Positions 45,927-55,953 of a stretch of DNA of 64,000 nt are shown piece after piece (position 1 is the first letter of the stretch; each line of letters starts with the position of its first letter). Origin of the DNA: Sporobolomyces roseus (Eukaryota; Basidiomycota; Microbotryomycetes; Sporidiobolales; Sporidiobolaceae); NCBI GenBank assembly GCA_016617785.1, contig JADILM010000003.1:1922001-1986000 (forward strand), given 5' to 3'. A program made the position numbers and the translations under genes. Under the pieces are notes generated by a model that ran no database searches, had not been told where the DNA came from, and was given only the letters and a program-made list of their open reading frames with translations.

Positions 45927-47153
45927 ATGTCTGCCTCCCTCTTTACCCTTCCCTTCCAAGCACCCACCAAGTCATCGGTTCCCGACTCCTCCGAATTCGT
46001 TCTTCAAGGCGTCTTCGTTCACCCTGATCACCTCTCTGGATTCGCCGACGAAATTTCTTCCTCTTCCGATTCTTCCAGTATCATCTCCTACGGTACCGAC
46101 GATGACGAATGTGACTACGAGATGAGTAACGATCAAGATCTCGGTGCGCTCTACCGCGACGGTCGCTCTTCAATCCAGGATTCGACCGACGACTACTTCG
46201 CTGCTCGACCCAAATCTTCGACTTCCTCATTCTACACTGGATCGACCGACTCGACCGACTATTCTGACGGCGCTAGCTACTCTCCCATCGACGAAGAGGA
46301 GGAGGAATCCGCTACTACCCCAACTCCCGATTCCTGCTATCAAGCTCCTTCCTTCTCTCGTCGCTCCTCTTCTTACGGCGAACTCTACCCTGATCTCACC
46401 ACTTCCGCATTCCCCGCTTCCTTCGCGTTCAACACTTTCGCACCTTCCGCATCTCGTCCCTCTTCGCGTCCTTCATCCCCTTCGCATCGATCTCACCCTT
46501 ACCTCAAGAGTTCTTCAGCCATGTCGCGTTCCGTCTCCTCCCCTGTCGAGACGAACCGACAGGTCGAACAACGCAAGAACGCCATGCTAGCCTTCACTGC
46601 CTCGATGGATGAACGCGCCAACATGGTCCGAAGCAAATCCACTCCCAACGCTATCCCTACTCCTGGAGGAGTCGTCATGTCTCGATCTGCCGCTGTCAGT
46701 CGTGCCGCCACTCCAGTCTCCTCCCCATTCCTCACTCCCTTCGAAGAGGGTTGGGGAGCTGAACTTCCTCCTCGTTCGCCTCAAGCTTCGACGATGCTCC
46801 CTTTCCCTTACAACCTCGCTAGCCCTCCTTCTCGATTCCGCTTCAACCGTGCCAACTCTTACGCAGGACAAGAGAACCACTTCGAGGCTCCCAAGGTCGA
46901 ACATCGCAACTCGGTTCCCACCATCGCCGTTTCTGCTCCTCCCATGGCTTCTTCCTCTTCCACCTCGAGTGGAATGAAGCGATCCTCCTCTCGTCGATCT
47001 TCCAACCTTCGTCCTCTCACCCCCATCATCGCACAATCTTCCGAACCTCAAGAAGGAGTTTGCGCCGCTCTCGAATCCTTCACCTTCTCTCCTTCTCCTT
47101 CTTCGCCTCCTCAAATGGTTCGAGCCAGACTCAACCGTGGCCTCAGCTTCTAA
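45927..47153 (+). CDS. Ser/Pro-rich disordered protein, unknown function
   Basis: An uninterrupted frame from the ATG at 45927 to the stop at 47151-47153 gives 408 residues. It begins MSASLFTLPFQAPTKSS and contains acidic patches (YGTDDDECDYEM, SPIDEEEEESATT), and many Ser-Arg and Ser-Pro clusters that look like phosphorylation sites (SRPSSRPSSPSHRSHPY, RSSSRRSSNLRPLTP). It ends ARLNRGLSF. No structured domain, signal peptide or membrane segment is visible. One conserved-looking helical stretch (QVEQRKNAMLAFTASMDERA) could be a binding motif. Pyrimidine-rich upstream DNA and uniform codon usage suggest it is expressed. No family was recognised. Confidence 0.7.
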   Translation: MSASLFTLPFQAPTKSSVPDSSEFVLQGVFVHPDHLSGFADEISSSSDSSSIISYGTDDDECDYEMSNDQDLGALYRDGRSSIQDSTDDYFAARPKSSTSSFYTGSTDSTDYSDGASYSPIDEEEEESATTPTPDSCYQAPSFSRRSSSYGELYPDLTTSAFPASFAFNTFAPSASRPSSRPSSPSHRSHPYLKSSSAMSRSVSSPVETNRQVEQRKNAMLAFTASMDERANMVRSKSTPNAIPTPGGVVMSRSAAVSRAATPVSSPFLTPFEEGWGAELPPRSPQASTMLPFPYNLASPPSRFRFNRANSYAGQENHFEAPKVEHRNSVPTIAVSAPPMASSSSTSSGMKRSSSRRSSNLRPLTPIIAQSSEPQEGVCAALESFTFSPSPSSPPQMVRARLNRGLSF

Positions 47154-49006
47154 ACCACCCAGCACACCTCGTTCTATCGTTCTCTCGCACCTCGTTCATC
47201 ATCCCGCAACCTCATCAATTCGTTAACTTCCGATTACCCTCATCTTTCTCCTTCGTTCATTTGTTCATATTCCCCCCCCCGCTCAACCTCATCACTGCAC
47301 CTCGTTCGACATGCCATCTGTTCATTGGTCTCTGTTCACAGCATCTCATCTGTCCATACCTCGTTGTTTCTCTCCATCAGTAGGAATTTTTGTTGATTCT
47401 CTATTCTAGGTTGTATCTTCATCATCCATCATTAAAAAGTAGCAGTAGTTACCACAATCAATTGTATACATACTCATGAATCATTAAACAGTCGTTTCAT
47501 CATATCACTTTCTCTCTCATCGTCGTCGTCAACTTGCGAAACGGTTTTCTCTTTTCTTCTTCTTCGCATTCTCCCACTTTCGCTTGTTTGAGCCGTTCTT
47601 CTAACCTCGGGAGCCAGCGAATAACACATCAGAGTTCTAGCGCGTATCGTAGACAATAGGAAAAGCGAGACACCGCCTTCCTTTCGCCGCAACTTGAGCC
47701 TTTGACACAAACAGCATGCGAGGTCCGGAATTCTGCCTCTATCACACAGCTAGAAGCGATTTGTCGCTAATGCTACAGTACATACACTGCGTCTCTCTAG
47801 TTGACGCACTTCGAGAGGTACGAAGGGTTCTCATCGATTTTCTTCACTTTTTCGCGGAACGGGCAGACTCCCTGAGTAGACGAAGGGGTGTACGCCTCTT
47901 TCGCCGATAGATAAACGGCGATTAATGTATAGAATGTATGTCGTCGCCGTTCGAAGTGGAACTCTGGAATTCTTCTGAATTTCCTCAAGGGTCGACACTT
48001 TTGAATTTGCGAAGCGGGTGTGATTTGGGTGTGATATAAAGTCTTTGTCGATCTTGTCGAGGCTTCCAGATGTTGTCGATCCTCGAAGCTGCGAGTGGGA
48101 GAAGAAAGAGTGGAAGCTGCGGAGAATAACAAAAACTTCTTCGTGATGAAGGAACTTCTCCTTTCGTACTGGGATGTGATACACAGCTTCGAAGCGTCCA
48201 CTCTTCGTCGAGGAGAATCACTTAGTTAACGATTGATTAGATCGGACTCGGAGAAGGGGGACGTTGGGTTTACGCGAAGAATCCGATGAATAGAGATTGA
48301 GCTATGAAAAATTGAAAATGGGCTCAAAAAGGGGGACGGCGGCGAGCAGACGGGCTCTCCTCTTTTTCACTTGCAGCTGAAAGTGACGTCTTGTTGACCT
48401 GTGGGGAAGAGCGGAGAGGAAAGCAAGTACTCAAAGATCCGTCGGAAGGAAATCTCTTCGAGCATTTTCGATATCAATCTCTCGTCTACTCTACAGATTA
48501 CGCCGCTTCTAGATTCAGCGGAAGTCAGTCCGAGGAAGGCTTGTATAGTTCCAACGGTAGCTTCGAATCTGAGCCTTCGATAAGACGACGTTTGAAGATG
48601 AGTGACCGGTCGCATTCCAGCTTGTTGGCGGACGTGAGCGCTTCTAAGCGACACCCACAACTAGGCTCATCAAATGTCATACAAGAGATTGAAAGAAATG
48701 AGGCAGACGTGCGTAGGCGTTCTTGTCCCCGGAACATCAGTCAAAGATCACGTTGCGAAGGTTTCGAGATTCTCATCTTGACATCTTCCCCTCTCGTCTC
48801 TCCTTGTCTCCTCTCCTCATAGCAGGCGTGCGAAACAATCATGCGACACTGGAAAGAGCACATCTCAATGTAGGTTGTATTTTTGAGAGTAAAAGCAACA
48901 AAAGTTTTCGAATCAAGCAAGCAAAGCGATGTCGTTCTTCTTCCTTCCTTCCTCCTCCAGTATCAAGCTCAAGCGTTCTTCCTCTTCCCTCTTTCCGATC
49001 ATCTTT
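47154..49006. other. Large intergenic region
   Basis: About 1.85 kb between facing genes. It has a long pyrimidine-rich 3' UTR-like stretch to 47480 and a run of nine C near 47272. From 47700 to 48840 both strands carry frames of 60-143 codons with no recognisable family. I see no RNA gene. Confidence 0.45.
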
Positions 49007-51043
49007 CTAGTCCTCATCAGAAGCTGCAACGACCCTCCTCCTCTGCTGTTTCTTCTCCTCGATAGCAACTTCTACATCCGAAGTCTTTTCCGTCTCTGAT
49101 CCTGAGGAAACTTTCTTCTTCTCCTTAACCCTTTCCTTCTCCTTCTTGACGACAGGACGGGGCTTGGTCGAAGTCGAGGTAGAGGTAGAGTTGGGTTTCG
49201 ATTTGGAGGCGGGTTTTGATTTCGAATCGGGTTTCTGTCCATTCTTGTCCTTCTCAGTCATCGGAGCTGGACGAGGGAGTTCTTTGGGAGGTCCGGGTCG
49301 AGTGACGAGCTTAGTGATAGTCTTGATCCTCTTGTTGACGGAACTCGAGGAGGGGCGGTTCGCGTGATCGATCGCTCTCATCTCCTCTGCGACAGTGAGG
49401 TTCTTCTTGGGAGGTTCGGATTTCGATTTGCCTTTGTCGAGAGAACAAGGGTTGGGGAGATCCGAGTCGGAAGATTCGGAGGAAGAGGAAGTTGAGGATC
49501 GTTTCGTTCCCTTCTCCTTTCCTTTCCCTTTACCCTTCCACTTGGACTTGGACTTGGAGATGACTACTGAAGAGTCGCTGTCGTCCGAGGTATCGGCTTT
49601 AGGTGAACTAGACTTGATCTTCTTTTTGGAGGGTTTAGTCGAGTGAGCGGAGAGATCGTCGTCGGAGGAGTCGGAGAACTGGATCGTTTTGGACTTGTGT
49701 TTCGAACGGGCGGTGGTAGAGGATTTCGAAGATGCTTTCTTCTTGGAGGGTTTGGGAAGAGGAAGTGAATCGCTCTCAGAATCGGATGAATCGTTTCGAG
49801 CTTTGCCTGTGAGCCACACTCATCAGCCTCGTTCGACGAGTCGATAGAAGAGTAGAAGACACACCCTTTCCCTTTCCCTTCGACTTGGATCCCTTCCCTT
49901 TCTCGTAGTCGACTCCAAAGTTCTTCAACGATTTCTGTTTCGTTCCCTTCTTGCTTTCCGGTACATCGCTACTATCGATATCCATTGACCCACTCCCACT
50001 ATCTACATCCATTGAAGCGCTCCCACTGCCATCCTCTTCCTTATTCTTCGTCTTGAGGAAATCCAATCCAGTGAATCCATCTCCAGTATCGACGTCCATC
50101 GCAGCGAGTTTCGATGCTTCAGCTTCTTCCTTCTTGAGCTTCTGTTCCTTCTCGTACTTGACTCGTTCACCTCTCGCAAACTTTGACTTTCCGTTGTTCT
50201 TCAAGCGTTCTGCGAAAGAGAAACTCTTCTTCGTAAGCTCGATGTCGTTGAGGCCAAAGAGAGAAAGAGGAAGCGAGTGACACAGTGTGGGGGAGAGAGA
50301 GAGTGAGAGAGAGAGTGTGTGAGGGAGGGTGAGAGTGTGTGTGAGAGAGTGAGCGAGAGAGTAAGAAAGCGTACCTTTGTCTAGCTGAAGTTTCCTTTTC
50401 TGTTGCTTGAGACTCTGCTCTCCCTTCTTACGAAGGTCCCAGTCATACTTACGCTCGCTGACAAGTTCACCAGCTTGGAGGCTCTTCCATACCCAGTTGA
50501 CGTCGAGAATCCAGGTGCGCTATTTCAGAATCGAAGTCTCAGTGGTGACTCGCGAGCCGAGAAGTCAGTGAGGATGAGCCACAGACGTTGTACTCGTCGT
50601 CCGATTCCGTACAATTGGTTTCGTTTCTGCAGGTCGAGCATTCACGAATAGATTAGAACATCTCGAGAATAATCTGAACGGTACACAGCGACTCACGCCT
50701 CCAGAATCAGCTTGATCATTGGATCGGCTCCCGCTGTACCTTGTTTACTCCCTGTGGACAAACGAAGAACGTCAGCGAATCGTTGAGAGAGAGAGAAAGC
50801 AAGGTTTTATTCTTGCGAAAGGGAGAGCTTACAGAGACCCCCACTAAGGATTACGTAGCTTACTTCGACGTTCCCTCTAATCTGATCACTGATCTTGCCT
50901 CCGTGTTTCTTGATCGTCTTCTTGAGTGCACCAGCCGTGACTCCGTTCAGCGGTCCCAAGATGGAGAAGCAAAGTCCTGAGAAGATATCGCTCTCCGGCA
51001 AGGCTTCGATGTCTTGACGGTCTTGTAGAGATATGTCTGCCAT
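49007..51043 (-). CDS. BRCT-domain protein with Lys/Ser-rich tail
   Basis: A nuclear-type protein with an N-terminal BRCT domain, a phosphopeptide or DNA-end binding fold of DNA-repair proteins. From the ATG at 51041-51043: MADISLQDRQDIEALPESD, then FSGLCFSILGPLNGVTAGAL, KKTIKKHGGKIS, VSYVILSGGL. Short exons follow, giving ADPMIKLILEANETN and RTWILDVNWVWKSLQAGELV (the conserved BRCT Trp), all in frame across introns of about 60-165 nt. Downstream is a charged helix (EQSLKQQKRKLQLDK), an acidic segment with repeated MDVD/MDID, then a Lys/Ser repeat region (KSKGKGKG, SSDSDLPNP, KPSKKK) ending AASDED. One intron (50374-50210) contains a GA/GT microsatellite. It resembles the single-BRCT, PARP-like arrangement, but no catalytic domain is present. 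Confidence 0.72.
50288..50371. repeat. GA/GT simple repeat inside an intron
   Basis: An 84-base run made almost only of GAGA, GTGT and GTGA units on the plus strand. It occupies half of an intron in the BRCT gene, making this intron about twice as long as its neighbours. Confidence 0.85.
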
Positions 51044-51402
51044 CTGTAGGGGGTGGAAGTGTGAGTAGAGAGAGAGAAAGAGAGAAATTTATCAGGTTGA
51101 GTGATGTAAGATGAAGGGAGCGAGCGGAGTCAGTCAGGTGCCACGCGGGATAAAGAGAGAGAGTGGACATACAGCTAGAGACGCGAAGAAGTGTGATGAG
51201 AACGTGAGAAAGAGAGAGAAGAGAGAAGAGAAGAGAGAGGCGCAAAGTCAATCCCAAAAATTCAAAAAGTGATTTCGCGAATCCAAACCTTTCTCTCTCG
51301 CAATCTCGCTTCAGAACCCACTGATACTACACTTAGAACGACTAGAACAAATGCGACCAAATGCTAAGAAAGTAATACAAAAGATGGATACAACAAGAGA
51401 TT
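51044..51402. other. Spacer between two minus-strand genes
   Basis: About 360 bases: promoter of the BRCT gene and 3' UTR of the thioesterase-like gene. It is GA-rich on the plus strand (51065-51245). No gene recognised. Confidence 0.5.
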
Positions 51403-53664
51403 TCACTTCTCAGAACCAGTCGGTATCAGTCTCTTCAACCACTTCTTGACATCCCCTACTTCATCTTGACACCACGAGTGTCCTATTGACGGATACACTC
51501 GGAAAGTCACATCTTGCATACCGAGCGCGGTTTGAGGAGCAGGAGCTTGAGGAAGAGTGAAATTGGTTGGAAGACGTTTGAGAGGAGAGTAGAAATCGAC
51601 TAGCGACTGATGTCGCAGCAGGTTGATCGATGTGATTGCGTCCTTGAGGCTGTGAGAGAGCAAGCGAGAAGAGGAAGAGTCAATGAAGTGCACTTTCAGA
51701 AGAGAAGAGAGAGAGAAAAGGAGAACTAACGTCAAATATTCATCGTCTGAACCATGACCCCAAAAGATTGGCACTTCCTTCGTTCCGAGATCACTCATGA
51801 GCTATGAATCGAGAGTGTGTCAGTAAAGTGGAGAGCGCAGAGAGAGAGAAGACAGACGAGAGTTTGGCTCACTTTCGACAACTCCCATCTCATCGGCAAG
51901 AAACCTGAAAACACCGCTACTCCACCTAACGCATACTCTCCCGTCAATGCCGCAAGTAAAGTCACCACGCTCCCTTGTGAGAATCCCGCCAGTACTATCC
52001 TTTTACTAGCCCATTTCCTCTCCTCCTCTGTTCCGAACTTGTCCATCTCCCCACTCTCCTCAAACACTTCTTTCTTCTCCCCTCTCCCATCCATATTCGG
52101 TCCATGGTTCGACGAATAACCCATCCCAATCTTCGCTCCTTCACTTGACCATCTCTGTCCAGCTAGGAATTCGCGCCGTCGGTGAATGAGAACGGATCGT
52201 TCGTATCGAATCACTTTGTTGAGGAGTCGGACAGATGCGAAGAGGTTCGGGAGTTGACCGTTCGAGGAAAGGGGATCGTATGGGAGTTTGAGGTCGAACC
52301 AGGAGGGCCAGAGAACTGTATCGTTCTCGAGAGTGATCGTTGTTCGATTGTTACTGCGGAATGTTGGCGAGGAGGTAAGCACAATGGAAGTCAGACGGAT
52401 AGTGAGGACGACCTACGCTTGAGGTAGTACCCATCTAGTCGATGTGAAAGTAGGATGTAAAGCAGGAGGTAAGAAACTATCTACGGTATTTTGCCTCAGA
52501 CCCTGTGAGTCGAAAGTGTATCCGGATCAGCTCCAGTCGAACGAGATCTGAGAGACACATAGAGCTCACGTGCAGATAGATGACTGTAGATTCATGAAGT
52601 TTCCCTTTGACCGGATTCAAGTATTGTACCCAATGTTCCTCCTCCGTATTCCTCCAAAGATAATCCTTCCTGAACTTGTCCGCAGTTTCTCTCGTCACGA
52701 TCCCCTCCTCAGCTTCCACCTCGTCCCTCACTTTGAACGATACTTGATTCGAAGATTTCTGTACATTCTCCCTTCTCGGACTTGGTCGAGGAATCGATTC
52801 TGCTACTTGACGCATTTGTTCCTTGACTAGATCCTTTACTGGTGGTGTCGGAGGTTGGTCGAAGAAGGTTCGGACTTGAGGAGAGGCGCGTAATCGGGGA
52901 AGGAGGAAATCGAGGGATTTGGTCATGAGGAAGAGGGCGAGGAGGGCGAGAGTCCACATCTTTGTGATTCGACGCATTCGGCGAGAGGTGGCGAGAGAGA
53001 AGAGAGATCGGAGAAAGGAGAGAGGAGAAGTTCGTTTCGAGTTGGCTGCTGCTGTTTGATGAAAGGATTCTCGTCTCAAATCGGATGCTGACATCGACAT
53101 TAAACCATCCTTCTCGACTGCGCCTCCCGGAGAGCTGGTGACTGAAGGTGATTGACTCTCGTTCGATGAAGCGGTATCTGATTCGTCGTAAATCGGGAGG
53201 AAAGTCGGTTGGAGGAAAGGAATCGGAAGAGCGACTGAACTCGATTCTTTGTGATGTCCTTTGTTCGCCTTTCTCAGATCGTGCTGAGGGAGAGGGGAGC
53301 GTGGGTCGAAAGTTGAGAGAGGAGCTTGAGCTTGTAGAGAAGTTCCGGAAGTGGTAGAGATTGGAAGAATTTGTGAAGGAGGAGGAACTTTTTGTCGAGA
53401 AGCGGGTATAGTGAACATAGGGTTGTCTGCGTTGACGCTGTTGAGGATGGAGGAACGTCGTCGCATGCCGTCGGGAGGGAGAGGGGAGGTAGGGATCACT
53501 GAATGAGCAGTTCGAGCGGAGTGTGTGGAATTTGACGTTGATGAACCCGCATTCCCTTCTGAAGACCCTTGTATCTCATTCTGCCAGTGTCCATTCTGTT
53601 GTACACTCGCCCTAGTACTCCCACTTCGAGTCGTTCTCGAAGAATTCCCATCTCCATTCGGCAT
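51403..53664 (-). CDS. Membrane-anchored alpha/beta-hydrolase, acyl-protein thioesterase/phospholipase-like
   Basis: From the ATG at 53662-53664, about 225 residues of Ser/Thr-rich disordered sequence lead to one hydrophobic helix (MWTLALLALFLMTKSLDFLL, about 52905-52963). A short lumenal or cytosolic linker precedes the hydrolase. The catalytic part matches the phospholipase/carboxylesterase (APT1-like) family: STVIYLHGLRQN, RWVLPQANN, WPSWFDLKLPYD, nucleophile motif GFSQGS (51969-51986), FSGFLPMRWELS, the acid in WGHGSDDEYLT, and the histidine in YPSIGHSWCQDE. An intron at about 52553-52498 splits YLH|GLRQN; reading through it would stop early and hide that the N-terminal and catalytic parts are one gene. 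Another intron lies before DAITSINLLRH. Ends GSEK at 51403. Substrate is unknown; the family removes acyl groups from proteins or lysophospholipids. Confidence 0.8.
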
Positions 53665-55020
53665 TTCCACTTTTTCCCTTCTTACACCCTCAGATCGACT
53701 ACCGGATGAGCCGCTGCTGATGTCAGCAGCAAACCGAGTGCTACTGAACCCTCTTGAGGTATTGATGCTCTGTTTGAGACGCTGTAGAGGGTGAAATTGC
53801 TTCCGATGAGATCAAGTTGAGAAGATTGATTGGACTGTATTGCCGAGCTCTCGAGGTTGCTGCAGAGTGTTGCTAAGTATTGGCTGATAAGTCGGGTGTG
53901 TGATGGGCGAAAAGAACGAAAGGAAAGGAGTGAGAGGCTGGAAGCGAGAGACAGCTTCTTCTCCGAGATCGAAAAATGTCTTCCGAAGTTGGAAGCGAGA
54001 CCTAATTTCGCAAAAGGTCTGGATCCGCACTCTCTGCTCTCTCTCGCTGTTATCGTTGAGGGTGTTCGAAACATGCTGCTGTTCGATTGCGAAGCGACTA
54101 TGCGAGGAAAGATAGGAAAAGCTCGTTTTACTCTCCTGCGAGAACACTCCCTTCGGACTCTTCACTCCAGAGTCCGTCTCGCTCAGATAGAGAGAAATCG
54201 AGGTTGCATTGAAGAACACGCGTTGACAGAAAAGAGACAGCATCAAAATCGAATCCAAAGTAAACTGTCCGAAACTCAGTCGTCGACAGCTCATTCAAAG
54301 GAAGCCGTACATCCTTCGACGACGGTGGCTGAGTGTGTGTTCTGCACCACGAGGAGAAGGAGGAGGAGTTCGACGTTTCTGCGAGAAAGTACAGAGTCTC
54401 AGCGGAAAAGGACTGAAAAGGACGAACGTGAAGACGTACAGGAGGGTCAATCGAGCGACGTCGATGGTCCGTCTCCTGATGACGTACACCTGCTGGATCG
54501 GGCGATCGTGAACGACCTCGAGGCTCAGGACGATGCGGTGAAGTTGGCTTCGAAGGGATCGCAATAGGTTTCGCTGAGAAAACGTGGTCCGAGAGTGTCG
54601 CTTTAAGGGTCTTGAACGTCTGCAGCTACAGAATAGCAGAGTGAGTCATACAGTTGAATCGCACAAGAGACGAGAGATGCAAACTTGCGATTTTGTCCTC
54701 ACGATTCCAAGCTCGCCAATTTCGAGACTCCTCACTCTCTTGAACTATGACCCCACGAAAGATGCAAGAGAATACTGGCTCCTCCGAAGCGTTACCGCCT
54801 GGCTTTGCTTGTGCGTGAAGATCGAGTCGGAGGTAAGTTATATCGGAGGAGCAAGGCATGCCATTTTCGAGCTGTTTCGAGCGATCACCCTTGTCGTAGA
54901 ACCGACTTCTGGGATCGTAGTCGTGACGACACGCAAGTTGCTCCCATCGAGGTTGTAGACCGTTCACTATAGGTAAGAATGAGTTCAGCTCAGCTCAGAA
55001 AAGTTTGACAAAGGTTACAG
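53665..55020. other. Intergenic region with an unexplained open frame
   Basis: About 1.35 kb upstream of the thioesterase-like gene. A 245-codon plus-strand frame (53830-54567) starts without ATG and is Arg/Glu/Ser-rich. Minus-strand frames of 130-160 codons overlap it. No domain is recognised and no consistent exon chain could be built. The part near 53665-53830 is probably promoter. Confidence 0.4.
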
Positions 55021-55664
55021 CTAGGACTTGCCGGTTCTCAGAGTGATTTTGAATTCACCCTCTCGAAACGATTGCATATTCTCTTTGATGATCATTTGTC
55101 GCAGCTTGCCGTTTTCTCCGATTTGTCGATACTTGAGGCAACGAGGGAATGCTAACGAATCTGGCATTTTGGGGTCATATCCGACGTTGAGCTTTTCTTC
55201 ATTCTCTACTCGACTCCACCAATTGTCCTGGTACTTCTGTGACTGGTTCGCGCACGTGGGAGTCCATGCAGTTACTGGTCGTGCGAATTTGTAGCCAACC
55301 TTTGCTGGGAGAAACGGAGCGACGATGGACATTTCTGAATTGAGCTCTGATGGGTCGGCACAGGTCAGTACGAGAGCCGGCAAACACAAGGTACAGGAAG
55401 TGAAGGTGCTCACCTTCGAGCTCTTCGTCCTCGACAATTCCGATATCTTTACGCTTGAGATCTCGCCAGGATCCGTTCAATGGCCAACCCAGGGGTACGG
55501 CTAACCATTTCGCGAATGTGTTGAGATGGCCTAGCACATCGTACTTGAGCAGCAGAGTCTCCTCAGTCTGTGAGAATGATCAGTGTCGGATGCTCGAGAA
55601 CGAGAAGGAAGTAACGCACCTCGTTTGGCACGCGCGACGCGATGCGTAGTGAAGGAGACGACAT
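55021..55664 (-). CDS. Conserved-looking small protein, unknown function
   Basis: Three exons give about 175 residues: MSSPSLRIASRVPNE from the ATG at 55662-55664, then TEETLLLKYDVLGHLNTFAK, LAVPLGWPLNGSWRDLKRKD, and ELNSEMSIVAPFLPAKVGYK, ending ITLRTGKS at 55021. Introns (GTGCGT...CACAG near 55619-55566 and GTGAGC...CATCAG near 55414-55350) keep frame. The protein has several Trp residues, charged surface and no membrane segment. No family was recognised. The frame stays open upstream through another possible intron to an ATG at 55967, but that DNA overlaps the last exon of the neighbouring fucosyltransferase-like gene, so the shorter start is preferred. Confidence 0.5.
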
Positions 55665-55953
55665 TGCTGAAGTTGAGGTCAAGAGAGGAAGAGCGAGGAA
55701 ACCTGCAAATCAAGAACGATCGGGTTTAGACGAGATTGGCGAACCCTGAGCTCGGTCGGGTATGGGAAGCGTCTCGAGCAGAGGGAGCGTGTTGCTTGAC
55801 GACGACGACGACGAAGCTCGAAAAGTTTCCGACGAAATGAGAAGAATGTTTACAACAGATGCGAGATGACCTAAGATGATATACGACTCGGATGGGATGA
55901 AGTGTCTGTCGATGTTAAGCTCCTTACGTAATCCCTGAGAAAGACTCCGACGT

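Noticed and set aside
52477..53670. A separate 397-codon gene upstream of the thioesterase-like gene
   Set aside because: Its last codons read into an intron. Splicing at 52553-52498 joins YLH to GLRQN and continues into the hydrolase domain, so it is the N-terminus of one gene. The frame's own start is also GTG, six bases before the ATG.
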